A stretch of DNA of 64,000 bases. It comes from Ustulina deusta. Lineage: Eukaryota > Ascomycota > Sordariomycetes > Xylariales > Xylariaceae. Under the pieces are notes generated by a model that was given only the letters and a program-made list of their open reading frames with translations, ran no database searches and was not told where the DNA came from. Shown here in pieces: positions 1 through 11,640 of the stretch. The stretch spans positions 62,001-126,000 of the forward strand of contig JAJNNX010000077.1 of NCBI GenBank assembly GCA_023159155.1, written 5' to 3'. Both the position numbers and the translations under genes were made by a program. How positions within the stretch are numbered: position 1 is the stretch's first letter; each line of letters starts with the position of its first letter.

Positions 1-2130
1 CCTTTATAACACCTAAAAGTTTGTTTTTTTAGAAGTTTATAAAAATAATATTTTATAATTAGCTTTTTTGTAATATAAAAAAAGCTTATCTCTTGCTGTT
101 CTATTAAATAATAAAGCTTAATTTTTTAATTTTTTTTAATAATCAAAATAACAATAAAATTAGATTTTTTAGTATTAAAACTTTTATAATATTTATTAAT
201 ATAATAACAAATATTAAAATATTAGCTGCTTTAGTATATTATAGCTTTTTTATTTTTGTAGCAAAAACCATTCTATTAAATTAGCACATATTATATATTT
301 TTTTAATATTTTTAGTTTATAGAATAAATCTAGTTTTTTATATTTTAAAATTTTTAGTTTATTTTATACTAATTATATATTTATAAACAATATAAGTTAT
401 TTTTAATTGTTTTATTTAAAGTTTTTTTAAAATAATATTATATTTTAAATAAAAAACTATATATATTAGTATTTTTTATTAAAACTTATTAATATTAGAT
501 TTAATATATATTATTTTACTAATAATTTTTTGTTTTATTACTGCTTTTTTTAGCCTTTTTAAACTAATAAAAATATATAGTAATTATAAACGTTAGGTTA
601 AAGAATTGCTTATTATAGCTATATACTTATAATTTTAATTAATTATTATTTTAATAATTAATATTTTATTACAAATAAAGTTTATAGTAAAAAGTAGGCT
701 ATTTATTAGCTATTCTAACTTTACTACTAAGTTTATAAAAATTAAATCTTTTATATACTTTTACTAGCAACTAAAAACAAAAACTATTTATTTTTTAAAT
801 TTTTGTTATTTTTTATTTTTATGTTTTGCTTTATTGCTATATTAGTAGCTCTTATTTTGCTCCTAATTTTTATAAGTTATTAAATAAAAATAAATAGATA
901 CTTAGTAATAAAATAGCTGTTTTTTTTATATTGCAAGCATTGCTTATTTGTTTTTTGCTTATTTATTTTATTGTTTGCTACTTATTAAACTTTAGGTTTA
1001 TTTTAAACAAAAAAAAAACTAATAGTTTTTATTTCTATTATTTTTATATCTTTTTATATATTTATTATAAGTAATAAAAAAAAAAGTAGCTATTTTAATA
1101 AAGATTTATTATTTACTTTTTAATTAAAAAAATAATAAAAGCTATATTTTTTTAAATAACCTACTATAGTTATTACGTTACATATTTATTTAGTATAATC
1201 TAATAATAAGTTACGTAAAATTAGCTTGTTTATTAACTAAGCATTAATAGTTCTTTTTAAAATAATAAGTTTTGTAGTATTGTTTTAAAAAGTACTACTT
1301 ATATAAATAAAAGTTTTTTTTTATTCTTAAAAAAACACAAAAAATATTTTTAAGCTTTGCTTAAAAAAAAATAAGTTTTAAGCTAATTTTTTTATTTAGT
1401 TAATATTAAAGTAATACTTATAAAAATATACTATAAACTTAGTAAGGTTTTATATATTAGTATGCTTTTTTATAATAAAGAATAGCTATATATTTGTTTT
1501 TATAAAGCTATCAAACATTTTATTAATAATATAAAACTTGTTAATATTTTTTTTAATAAACTTAATATTTTAAGCTAGCTTATGCTTTATAGCTGCTTTT
1601 TATATAAAAAACTTTACATAAAAACTAATAAACTTTTCGGGCTATTAAAAAAGTTTTTTTTTAAAATTATTAACAAAAAGTTTATTAATAAAGCAAGCAG
1701 CTTTTTTATTAAGTATTTTCTAAATAAAAGCTGCTTTTAGAATTATTAGCGCTAAGTTTATTATAAAGTTTATTAAAATTTACAATTTATTACTAAAAAA
1801 AAAGTTATTACAAAACTATTTAATTTTTATAGCAAAGTAGTTAATATAGCCTATTAAATCTTTTTATATTTATATAAAAACAAAAATAACTAAATTATTT
1901 ATAGTACTAAACTGCTTGTTTAGTTCTTATTTAATAATTTAAAACATTTAGTTACTACACTTTTTAAAAGCCGCTTATTAAAAAAGTAGCTTTTTTGCAA
2001 GGTTTTTTATAACTTTTTTAGTACTATATAGCTAATAAGCTATACTAACGCTATTTAAAAAAAATAAAGTTAGTTAATATATAAAAAGATTTAGCTAAAT
2101 AGCTAAAAAATATTATTTATTAACTAACTT

Positions 2131-2172
2131 AAAAAAAAAAAAAAAAAAAAAGATTTTGCGAAAGCAAAATCT
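2131..2172. other. A20 tract followed by a perfect GAAA-loop hairpin
   Basis: An A run of about 20 bases (2131-2150) is followed by AGATTTTGC (2151-2159), GAAA (2160-2163) and GCAAAATCT (2164-2172), a perfect 9-bp stem with a GNRA-type loop. It opens a segment to about 2290 that is visibly less AT-biased than its surroundings. The function is unknown. It could be the 3' end of a retroposed RNA or an element terminus. Confidence 0.5.
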
Positions 2173-2339
2173 TTGTAGTTATATAGCTACTAATGTATTG
2201 CTAGCACGGAGTTCCAACGTATTTTTCTAATATACTTCTGTGAGGAGTTCTATAAGTTCTAGCGGAGGTCCAGAACTTCTATTAATTAGCAAGGCTTTTA
2301 AAGCTAGCCTTACTTATAACAAGTTTATTTAATATTATA

Positions 2340-3601
2340 TATTAATTTAATAATTTTATTAATAAATAATTTATAAAAAATATTTAGATTTATAAAAGTT
2401 TTATATAAATTTTTTTTTTAATTTTATATAAAAATAGTTTTATAATTTATATTTTTATTATAATTTAGCTAATTAATATTTTTATTAGTTTTATATATAT
2501 AAACTTAAAATATTTTATAAATAATAACTATTTAATTAAAATTATAATAAATTATTAATAAAACTTAAATTATTTTAATAATATTATTAAATAATTTTTT
2601 AATTAAATAAAAATATATTTTTATTAATTTTTTAATATATTTTTTTAATTAGTTTATAATATATTAATATTAATTATTTTTAGTTTAAAATATAATAATA
2701 TTTTTATTTAGCTTTTTTATTAATTTATAAACTTAATTATTAAATAAAGTTTTATTTTTTATAAATTTACTAAAATTAATTTTTTATATTTTAGTTTTTT
2801 TAATATAAATAAAATTTAAAATATTAAAAAATAAACTAATAAAATAAAAAATAAATAAAATAATAAAATTTAAAAATTTAAAATTAATATTTTTAAATAT
2901 ATTTTTTATTATTAAATTATAGTTATTTTTTAAAAATATTAAAATAAATATATTAAAAAATTAACGCTTTATTTTTTTTATTTATTAAAAAAAGTTTTAT
3001 TAAAACTAATATAAAATTATAAATTTATATAATTATAATATTTAATATTATATTTTTAAATATATTATTTATTTTAAATAGTTTTAATTTTAATTTAAAT
3101 TTTATTTTTTTAAGTTTTAATTTTTTGTTTTTTTTAAATTTTTTTTTAAATATTAGTTTGTTTAAAATATTTATAAAAAAGTTTAATACTTAATTTTCTT
3201 TTTTTTTTATAAAATTTTTTTTTTTAAAATTGTTTAATAATAAAAAGCTAGCTATACTTAAAAATTAAAATTGTTTTAATTGTTTAAAAACTAAAAATAA
3301 AATAAAAATATTTAAAGTTAAGTTTTTTATAAATTATTAATTTTTAAATAATATAAAAATTAAAAGTTTTATTAAAATTATATTAAAATTAAATTTATAT
3401 TATAAAATATATAATTTTTTATATTAAATATATAATTAAAAAAAAAATTTATTTATATTTTATTAATTATAACAAAATAAAAAATATATATTTATTAAAT
3501 ATTTATTAATAAATAATTAGTAAGCTTAAAGTAGTATTATAATTAATTAAATAAAACTTTTATAATTAGTTTATTAATATTATAAACAAAAACTTTAAAC
3601 T

Positions 3602-3632
<31 letters not shown>

Positions 3633-3780
3633 AAGTTTATAAAATAAATAAATATAAACTCTATATATATAGCTATAAAATTAAGTTAGTCCATACGTAA
3701 ACTTCCTATTTTATTATTATATAGGTTTAAAATTCTTGCAGGTCTTATTAAGACTATATAGACTATACTAACTATTATAA
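2340..3780 (+). mobile_element. 3' part of an RIPed LTR retrotransposon with its LTR
   Basis: The sequence matches the 3' portion of the longer plus-strand element at 38414-43539 and, in reverse, the element at 31372-37016. It ends in an LTR-like unit at about 3535-3780. The 5' half is missing here. No coding capacity remains. The A run at 3601-3628 lies inside the LTR where other copies show a shorter purine tract, so it has expanded here. Confidence 0.65.
3535..3780 (+). repeat. LTR copy (plus orientation)
   Basis: The unit begins TATTATAATTAATT and ends ACTATTATA. It shares blocks with the copies at 4871, 5170, 26889, 31372, 36780 and 38414, including the CTATATATATAGCTATA core and the TATAGGTCTAGAG-like stretch. 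Reading the TA ends as RIPed TG and CA gives a normal TG...CA LTR. An A28 run at 3601-3628 lengthens this copy. Confidence 0.6.
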
Positions 3781-3939
3781 TAATTAGGTTAGAATTCTAT
3801 TTTTATTTTTGCTAATTTATATTTTTTAGCTAAAAACACTAATTAGTATTAAATAGCCAAAAAATATAATATTATATAAATAGTCTTGTATATAGTTAGT
3901 AGTAGCTTTGTGCGTAGTTAAGACTATTATTATAATATA

Positions 3940-5107
3940 TTGCTTTAATAATATTTACTACTTTTAAACTTAAAAAATAATAAAATTAATTAATTAAAAA
4001 CTAGATTAATAATTTTATTTTTATATTAATAAATATTAAAACAATTAAAATATTTATTTTTTTGCTTTAAACTTTATATATAATTTTTTATAATATTTAT
4101 TAATTAATATATTATTACTAAAAATATTAATAAATATTAATAAAATAATTATAAATTTTAATATTAAATAATAAATATTTAAATTGATTTATTAAACTTA
4201 AAATATTTAAAAAATAATATATAATATAGCAACCTTTATATAAAAACGCTATAAGCTATAAGCTAATAAAAAAAATATTTAATAAATTTTAAAATAAAAA
4301 ATAAAGTTTTATAATCTAAGTACTAATTATTAGATTAAACTTTTAATTAATTAGACTTTTTAAATTTTTAAAAAAACAAACATTTAATTATATTTTTGAT
4401 TTGTTTAATTTTTATAAAATAAAAAACTTATTTTATATTAACTAATTATAAAAAATAAGCAATAATTTTGTATTTTAGCAAATTTAGTTATTATTTTTAG
4501 TTAAAAATATTAATAATAAAGCAAAATTTAAAATTAAATAAATTAAACAATTGAAAATATATAAAAAAAATAAAAAATTATAATATTAAGTTGCTTAAAA
4601 AAGTTATAATTTTAATAATACTTAGTATATAGCTTAAATTTTTAAAAATATACTAATTACGTTTAACTAGTTTTATAAAATTTATAAAAAAGCTTTTAAA
4701 CTCTTTATAAAACTATAAAAATAAATATATATAATAATAACTAATAAATTTATAAGCAATTATAAAAATAATAAAAAAATAATATATTATAAAAAAGCTA
4801 TATAAACTTAATATTATTAATAACTTTAAATTAAAACTATATTTAAACTTTTAGTTTTAAAAAAAAGTAATATAATAATTAGTATAGTTTTAGCAAAACT
4901 TACAAAAACTTTAGACTTATATAATAATAAAATAAAAAGTCTATATATAAACTAACTTATAACTTTATAGCTATATATATAAAGTCTATATTTATTTATT
5001 TTATAAACTTTAACTTTTTTTTTTCTTTTTTTTCTTTTTTAGCTTAAAGTCTTTGTTTATAGCATTAATAAACTAGCTATAGAAGCTTTACTTAACTAAT
5101 CATAATA
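3940..5107 (-). mobile_element. 5' part of an RIPed LTR retrotransposon (minus) with its LTR
   Basis: 3940-4870 matches 35850-36780, the 5' end of the minus-strand element, and is followed by an LTR copy in minus orientation at 4871-5107. The rest of the element is absent. It lies against the 3' end of a plus-strand copy, so the left block is a mosaic of partial elements. Confidence 0.6.
4871..5107 (-). repeat. LTR copy (minus orientation)
   Basis: This is an inverted copy of the LTR. It starts TATAATAATTAGTATAG and ends TAATCATAATA. It contains the same pyrimidine tract (about 5010-5040) and GTTTATAGCATTAATAAAC segment as its sisters. Confidence 0.6.
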
Positions 5108-5169
5108 GCCACGCTGCCGGCCACTAGCCATTATACTATAACTAATTTTTTTAGTTTTTAAAAAAGTAG

Positions 5170-5391
5170 TATAATAGTTAGTATAGTTTTAGCAAAACTT
5201 ATAAAAACTTTGAACCTATATAGTAATAAAATAAAAAATCTATATATAGATTAATTTATAACTTTATAGCTATATATATAAAGTTTATATCTATTTATTT
5301 TATAAATTTTAACTTTTTTTTTTTAACTTAAAGTCTTTATTTATAGTATTAATAAACTAGCTATAAAAGCTTTACTTAACTAATCGTAACA
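5170..5391 (-). repeat. LTR copy (minus orientation), second in tandem
   Basis: It starts TATAATAGTTAG and ends TAATCGTAACA, so the terminal CA is unmutated. It lies 62 bp after the previous LTR. About 20 bp of element-internal sequence (TTTAGTTTTTAAAAAAGTAG) precedes it, so it is a fragment of a second element and not a clean solo LTR. Confidence 0.6.
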
Positions 5392-5529
5392 AATATAATA
5401 TTTATAGCTTTTTAAATTTTATTTTATATAATATTTAAAGTTTTTTAGATAAATTAAACATTAAATATATTTTATATTTTTATAACTAAAGATAAATTAA
5501 TTCTAGGTTTGCTTTATATAAAAGAAGGT

Positions 5530-6892
5530 GTTTTAAAAGTACTTATTAATATATGTGGCATGCTTGCGTAGTTCGGTTAGCAATACTTTCGCCTGGGGCT
5601 ATAAAGTCGCTGTAGTGCTTTTTAGGCGTACTAGGCAATGCGCTATATATTAGGCTATTCAATTAACTGTTCGGGATTGCGTTTACGCCCTTAATCATTG
5701 TCAATTTCCAAAAATTTCGTTCTTGATATTGAAGTTGTTTTTTGTATTTCATCACAACTTACTCAATTCGTCCAGTAGCTATGGGATCAGACACCGCCTG
5801 CCTATTTCATCACTCTCTTCACAGAACACCGCCTTCTAAATCCATTACCGCCTGCTTTATTGAGAGGGAACAAAAGTGAGCGCAAGTGTTTTAGAATATT
5901 AGCACAATTAGCAAAGATATTCGCCGCAAAAGACATATATTTACTTGGGTAATAATAAAGGACTACTGCATACAAATGCTAGACGTAGGGAGAGGTTGAG
6001 AAGTAGAGAGAGAGGTCAGAGAGCTTGGGGGACTAAACGGACAGTGGTTTTTGAACTATCAAAACATGGCCAAGCGGGGCGGCACGGATCCATTTTCGAG
6101 TCGCGTTGGCGTGTCAACCAGCCATATCAACTAACCAAAGCTAGGGATGAAAATGCAGCCAGAAACCAAGTACCTAGGAGTCAATCAGTCGATCAATCAA
6201 CATATCTATCTGGTCTGTTTATCTATCTATTTAACCATGGGTACTACTAAGAAACAGTGGGCAGGAGAACGCATTACTATAGGTGTTATAACCTGTCTTG
6301 AGTATAATAGCACTTTCCATCTCTCTAACCGGCGGTCATGAGTATAAATAGGATACCAGCGAGGTAGACAGAAGCAAAGGCCAAATGGCGTTTCAGCGCA
6401 GAAGAAGAGTTGGCTAGTGAAAGGGGGGGGTCATGATTGCAGAGGGAGGGGTAGCAAGTCAATAGGCCAATATACCCTCTCTACTCGGCTACCAGCGCCG
6501 CCTTTCTACCGGCAATCAAGCTATTTCAGACAGCTTCAACCCTTCTTCGCTTAGCAGCCAAATCTGCCTAGTTATTAGGAGCAAACCACTTCACAGCCTG
6601 CATTGGGTTGCATTGCTGCCCTGCTGCCCTGCCGCATTATCCAAGCCCCTCGACGAGCATAGCCACCGAAGGATTAGATTACCGATGCTTACCCCCCCTC
6701 AGCTTCCAGGTCACACCCCGCGGGGTTCGAGCCATGTCATGCACGCTGCAAAACCATATTCAAGGCCTTTTACTGCTCGACAGCGAGGCTCTCTAGCGAT
6801 ATCTTGCTCTCCTATGCTCTAACTTCCCTGGCAAAGCTAGCCATTTCCCTATCAGGATTTATATTCAGGAACTTCGCTGTGTAGCCGGGACG
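5530..6892. other. Intergenic transition zone
   Basis: Composition returns to normal at about 5530. The short open frames here (for example 5945-6250) overlap each other, have low-complexity translations and show no recognisable domain, so I do not call them. The last roughly 300 bp before 6893 presumably hold the promoter of the NLR gene. I see no clear TATA box. Confidence 0.5.
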
Positions 6893-9800
6893 ATGGCTAC
6901 TACTACATCGTCCCTTCGGCCTCACGCGTAAGTTGCGGCGCCCTCATAGAGCCTCGTGGTCTTGCAGGGAAGATGCGTTGACACTAAACATACTAATGAC
7001 GCTTTGGCTCTAGCGAGGATCTGTGGACAACGGCAGTCGCAACCCTCAGCGAACAAGACAAGACCACCCTTAATCTCGACCGTCCTGACAGATTGCAGGC
7101 GATTGTAGAATGCCTCGAGCTTACCGACAAGGCGAGAAACCAATGCAAAGAGAAGGCCTGGCGGTTCAGACGAAAGAGCGGCGAAGAGGTTGTTGCCCGA
7201 GATGTCCTGGCCAAGGTTGCCAGATGGATCAATCATTTCAAGGCTGTTGGTGATACTCTCGTGCAATATGATCCTGCCCATGCCGCCCTTCCTTGGGCTG
7301 GCGTGCGTTTCGTCCTCCAGGTAGTACTTCGTGCCCGCCTTCCTTTGTAACATTCGTGTTATTGATAAAAGGGCAGGTCTGTGTCGATTATTTCGAGACC
7401 TATAACTTCTTGCTTGAGAAGATCCCGCATGTCGCCGAGCAGATTTGCCGATGCGAACTCATCGAGAAGCACCTTATACGCTTTCTGTCATCTGCAGTCG
7501 GTGAACTGAAACGGGCACTTGTTATACTCTACGCCGCCATTCTAACTTTTCTAGCACAAGTCAGGACATATTCCCAGCGAACTACTAAGAGCACGTTTAC
7601 TCTAACATTTATACCGGAAGGAAGCTAACATACCGAACTAGGGCAAGTCTTGAAAAGCCTAGAACATGTATCAACGCAGTTTGATGGGGCTTTCCAGAAT
7701 ATTATCACTGCGCAAGCAGATATGGAACGCTGCCTTAATATGGCAAACACACAAGGTTTGTCATGACCCTAGTAGCAAATCGTGTACTTGTCCGCTGACT
7801 CTTGCTCTAGAGCAGCTTGATAGGTTAACAACCTTAAAAGACGACCTAGCGCAACTCAAAAGGCCAATGGCTCGTTGGAGCAGCGAGCTAGCGAAAGTTA
7901 CCGACGGGCTTGAAAGTACGTTTATAACCACTTACAAAACTGTATAAACAGGCTACGATTAACCTAAATGTCGCAGGATCTAAAAGAACAGAAATCCTAC
8001 GATGGATTTCAAGCGAGCCATACGACCTCAAGGGTACTGGTGAATGGTTAATCTCCCACCCGGTTTTTCAACAATGGAAGGATGAAAGCGCATCGTCGCT
8101 CCTTTGGCTATATGGAATTCCCGGCTCGGGTAAAAGTAAACTTACGTATGTGCTTTGCTAGCTCTTGAATTTCAGCTCCTAACTATAGCAGATCTTTGGT
8201 GATCGAAGATGCAATAGAAGCGTTCCAGAGACAACAAGCACCGTCACCGGCCTATTTTTACTGCTCTCGCAATCGCGCCGAACCTGGACGCTCAGATCCC
8301 GAAAAGATTCTTGCCAGCATTGTCCGACAGTTCTCATCTTCTGCGCCTGGAAAGCCGCTCTTGCAACCCATGATTACGACATACCAATCGCAAGAAGACA
8401 AGGGGTTTTCTATTGATTCACTCCAGCTTCAAGATAGCTATGAGCTTCTCTTGAAACTCCTCAACAGCTACCCGACGGCGACCATCATCATAGACGCTTT
8501 AGATGAGTGCAATCCAAAAACGCGACAGAGCTTGCTCGATAAGCTAGAAGGTGTACTCCGCGAATCTTCAACCCTGATTAAGATATTTGTGTCTAGCCGA
8601 GATGATCAAGACATTAAATACAAGCTCCGGAATTATCCTGCTCTGGAGCTTTCATCTGACCTTAATTCAGTCGACATTGGTCGTTTTGTCAAGTGTGAAA
8701 CTAAATCATTAATCGAGCAAGGGAAGCTCCTCCAGTTAAGCAATAGACAGGATGACTTAGGGCAGAAAATTATACAGGAGGTCTCCAATGGGGCTCATGG
8801 CATGTGAGTTTTAACACAGCTAGTGAAGTATGTAGACTAAACATTATAAATAGGTTCCGCTGGGCAAGTCTTCAATTACAAGCTCTCTGCGACTTAGTAA
8901 CAGACAAAGCAATTCTTGAGCGGCTCGGACGGCTCCTCCAGACTCTAAAAGAACTATACCAAGAGATCCTCGATAAAATTCAACGGTATGACGCTGAAGC
9001 TGATCGCGTTTATACTGAAAACGCTCTGGCCTGGCTTCTCTGTGGTCAGAGGAGACTTAGCGCGGACGAGTTCCTTGCGGCCATTTCGACTACAGATCGA
9101 CTAACCGAACCGCTCAGCAAAGATCAAGTGCTGCGACTCTGCAGTAATCTGGTCACGTTTGACTCAACTCTTGATAGTTTTCGGTTTGCGCATCTATCTG
9201 TCAGAGAATTTCTTGAAGCCCAGCCGGCATATCGCACCTTTACGATAAATAGCATAGCAGCAAGATGCTGTTTGACAGTTCTGATGACTCGTAAAGTCAC
9301 CGCTCAAACAAGCTGCCTGCGATCATATGCAAGCTGTTTTTGGGCACCATATTACAAAGACATGGCTGAAGAACAGGAGAACGGCCCTATCGAACGGCTC
9401 TTTAAAAAATTCATATCTAATACGGCCCCTCAATCGCCATTTAGCGCTTGGAACCAATACCAAGTTCCATACAATCTCGATTGGTCCCTACGCAAGAAGA
9501 TATGTGCTAGCCAAACGGATAAACCCTGTGGCCTTTATGTTGCTAGCGTTTTTGATTTTTTGGAGATTGTCAAATCTAGGACTCAACAAGAAACTGATTT
9601 AAGCAAGCTACATGAATGTGCAACGCTTTCGGCTTTATACGGAAGTGGTAAGACACTGGAAGTGTTCCTCAGTTTGAAGGAGTCTATGGCTATAGTAGAT
9701 GTGGTCGAGGCTGCAGTAAGAAATTGGGACAGTGGCAAGCAGGTGATGGCCCTGCTTTTCGAAAAGAAGGGTGGCCAAGTCGAGATTACAGAAGACGTGG

Positions 9801-10386
9801 TCAAGGCTGCAGCAGGCAATGAGGCAATGAGCACCGTGGCGAGGACGTGATGGCCCTTTTACTAAAAATGCGGCATACAGACGTGGTCAATAACCTCGCT
9901 GAAGCAGTATGCTTGACCGCAGCTGCCAATGGTCAGGTAGGGGTTCTGGATTTGGTATCTAGCTATAACGGGCTGTCACCACATCACACTGAGTGGTCTG
10001 TTATGGCAAAGTTTTACAATGCCGTCAAGTCTGGTCACCTCCATATGTTACAGCGACTTTTCACTCAAGGCGCCAACGCTAACGTTCAAAACGTCCGAGG
10101 CAAATCACCCCTTTGGGTTGCCGCATCGCGGGGACATTTAGATATTGTGGCGTATCTGGTACAGAGGCCCAATGTCGATGTTAACTCTAGGTCCAGTTCA
10201 GGCAGACCCCCCATCTTTTGGCCATCTGCGGATGGTGATATATCTATAGTAAAGGTTTTAGTGGCCGCTAGTGCAGTTACAGATATCCAGGACGTCAATG
10301 GGGAGACTGCTATCTTAATAGCAAAAGAAAATGGACATCTACAGATAGTTAATATTTTAAAGCAGTCTAGATCATCTACCTATTAA
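6893..10386 (+). CDS. NLR-type STAND protein: NACHT_N, NACHT, degenerate repeats, ankyrin repeats (probably frameshifted)
   Basis: This is a fungal NOD-like receptor, a STAND ATPase family acting in non-self recognition and regulated cell death. Exon 1 (6893-6927) joins 7014-7320 across an 86-bp intron, which gives the NACHT_N hallmark HAALPWAGVRFVLQ. Further introns fit at 7321-7376, 7756-7810, 7916-7976, 8146-8191 and 8804-8853, all in phase. Walker A is GIPGSGKS (8114-8137) and Walker B is TIIIDALDE (8481-8507), followed by the sensor-like stretch KIFVSSRDDQD. After the NACHT come about 30-residue repeats of the VEITEDVVKAAAGNE type (9660-9900) and then ankyrin repeats (about 10000-10380). 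Two defects stand out. A stop at 7626-7628 cannot be spliced out in frame with the sites I see. The frame shifts by one between 9826 and 9846. It could be a recent pseudogene, or it may contain assembly errors. Confidence 0.82.
8114..8507 (+). other. NACHT nucleotide-binding core (Walker A to Walker B)
   Basis: GIPGSGKS at 8114-8137 binds the nucleotide phosphate. The hydrophobic run and acidic residues in TIIIDALDECNP (from 8481) form Walker B. A 46-bp intron (8146-8191) splits the segment right after the P-loop. All key residues are present, so ATPase ability is not obviously lost despite defects elsewhere. Confidence 0.8.
9660..9905 (+). repeat. Degenerate ~30-residue repeats in NLR, joining region of a frameshift
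   Basis: Three units are visible. One contains MAIVDVVEAAVRNWDSG, one KQVMALLFEKKGGQVEITED, and one GEDVMALLLKMRHTDVVNNL. The frame changes from that of 9660-9825 to that of 9847 onward, between the second and third units. Known: many ascomycete NLRs carry highly similar tandem units of this type that expand and contract. Inferred: the shift may come from unequal exchange or misassembly within the array. Confidence 0.6.
10000..10380 (+). other. Ankyrin repeats at NLR C-terminus
   Basis: Recognisable ankyrin units include GKSPLWVAASRGHLDIVAYL with GANANVQNVR before it, then a damaged unit starting SSSGRPPIFWPSADGD, and DVNGETAILIAKENGHLQIV near the end. There are about three to four repeats, fewer than typical full-length members. 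They form the presumed ligand-sensing end of the receptor. Confidence 0.75.
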
Positions 10387-11640
10387 GAGCACTAGAAAAA
10401 GAGTATAGACTGAAATACTGCTTGAAAACAATATCAATCATATACCTTCTCTTTATTTCTTATGCACCAATAGCCTCAGTTCTATAAACTTCTGTGTGTC
10501 CAGTAGATGATTAATCAAGGCTCCCCCCAAGGTACTCTCCCTACGCTGACCGCGGCCGTATTACAGTTTTGTTGAACTGTTAAAATATTACAACCATGCT
10601 CCACTAAGACCAAATTTCAGGGGCAAAGAAAAAGCAGCCTGCGGTTTCTTTCCAGAGCACGAAAGATGTAAGAAAGCCGCTAGTTTCACAGCTTAGTTAT
10701 TTTATTACATGCCCTATTTGGAAGCTGCAGAGCTAATCACACAACCCTCTCTTGCAAGGTAGAGCAACGGGATGATTATATGCCTCTAACCAAATCTCTC
10801 TCGACGCGATAAGCTCATTATAAGCTGCTTAGGTAGGCTAGATCGGGCGTAAAAGCGTAAGGTTAGAATTGGAAGGAAAATAGAAAGCACTGCGCGTATG
10901 CCTCTAGGGGCTTGGAAATAGATATTTCAAGTCTGGCTGGATCGGGTTAACATTGAATCGCCTTGATTTTTGCACTGCAATGCAAGCTTGAGCTCATAAA
11001 AGGTTATTAATATTTATTGTATTATAAGGCAGAATCTGCCCTACCGCTTATTTTAGCTATGATTTATTAGAGACTTTGAATTGGCGTTATTGACCACCAC
11101 GTTGACTACTACTTTGGGTCTCCGCGTTAGTTGAATACAATATCGACCAGAACAGTCGGTTTCTCGTCTTTAGTATAGTTAGAGTTGCTGCTTCGCATAA
11201 GATTTTACATTTTTATGATAGCACCTGTCTTTGCGGAACCGTAATGAAATAGAAGGGGGGGAGGGAGCTGGTATATTCATTATCTTCAGTGACCTTTTCA
11301 CTTAACAGCGAGCAGCTCGTTGGAAAGAGGCAGCCTAAAATCCACTTGTTAAAGAATTACCTACAGGATCAATGCTATAGAAGATATAACTAGTAATTCT
11401 AAACCTAATTTAGCTGTTCTATTACGCACCCTCCTTGAAGCCGCAGCACTAAGTACTATACTCTTTTTCGGATTGTGGAGCAACGGGATGACGTGGTTTT
11501 ATTACCTGCCCCAAGGCTAGAGCTCCTTTTCTATATGTGGGCGTTTTATGGATTACTGCTAGTGGCCAGGTCGCTTGTCAAGGCGTAGGCATGTATATAT
11601 AGGACTAAGACGATGAACACGCAGGTAGAGTTAGGTTTGG
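10387..11640. other. Non-coding stretch with a diverged direct repeat
   Basis: No gene is recognisable. About 100 bp at 10690-10790 resembles 11405-11500. Both contain a GAAGCYGCAG segment and the identical GAGCAACGGGATGA, spaced alike. The copies are well diverged, which fits old repeat DNA with mild mutation. Confidence 0.5.

Larger units (their letters stand above)
1..5530. repeat. AT-rich RIP-degraded repeat block (left)
   Basis: The stretch is almost entirely A and T. The few remaining cytosines mostly sit in CT or GC contexts, and CA and CG are rare, which is what RIP leaves behind. No open reading frame of useful length survives. Parts of it recur in the second AT block. 2340-3780 matches 42400-43540, and in reverse 31372-32830. 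3940-5107 matches 35850-37016. The composition changes sharply near 5530. The segment 1-2150 is equally degraded, but I could not match it to a family. Known: RIP acts on duplicated DNA in the sexual cycle of many ascomycetes. Inferred: this is a graveyard of transposons with no host genes. Confidence 0.9.

Noticed and set aside
5945..6341. Two overlapping short frames that could encode small proteins
   Set aside because: The translations are low-complexity, share no features with known proteins and overlap each other out of frame.
7626..7641. Intron 7595-7641 to remove the stop in the NLR gene
   Set aside because: The splice sites look acceptable, but its length of 47 bp puts the next exon out of frame.
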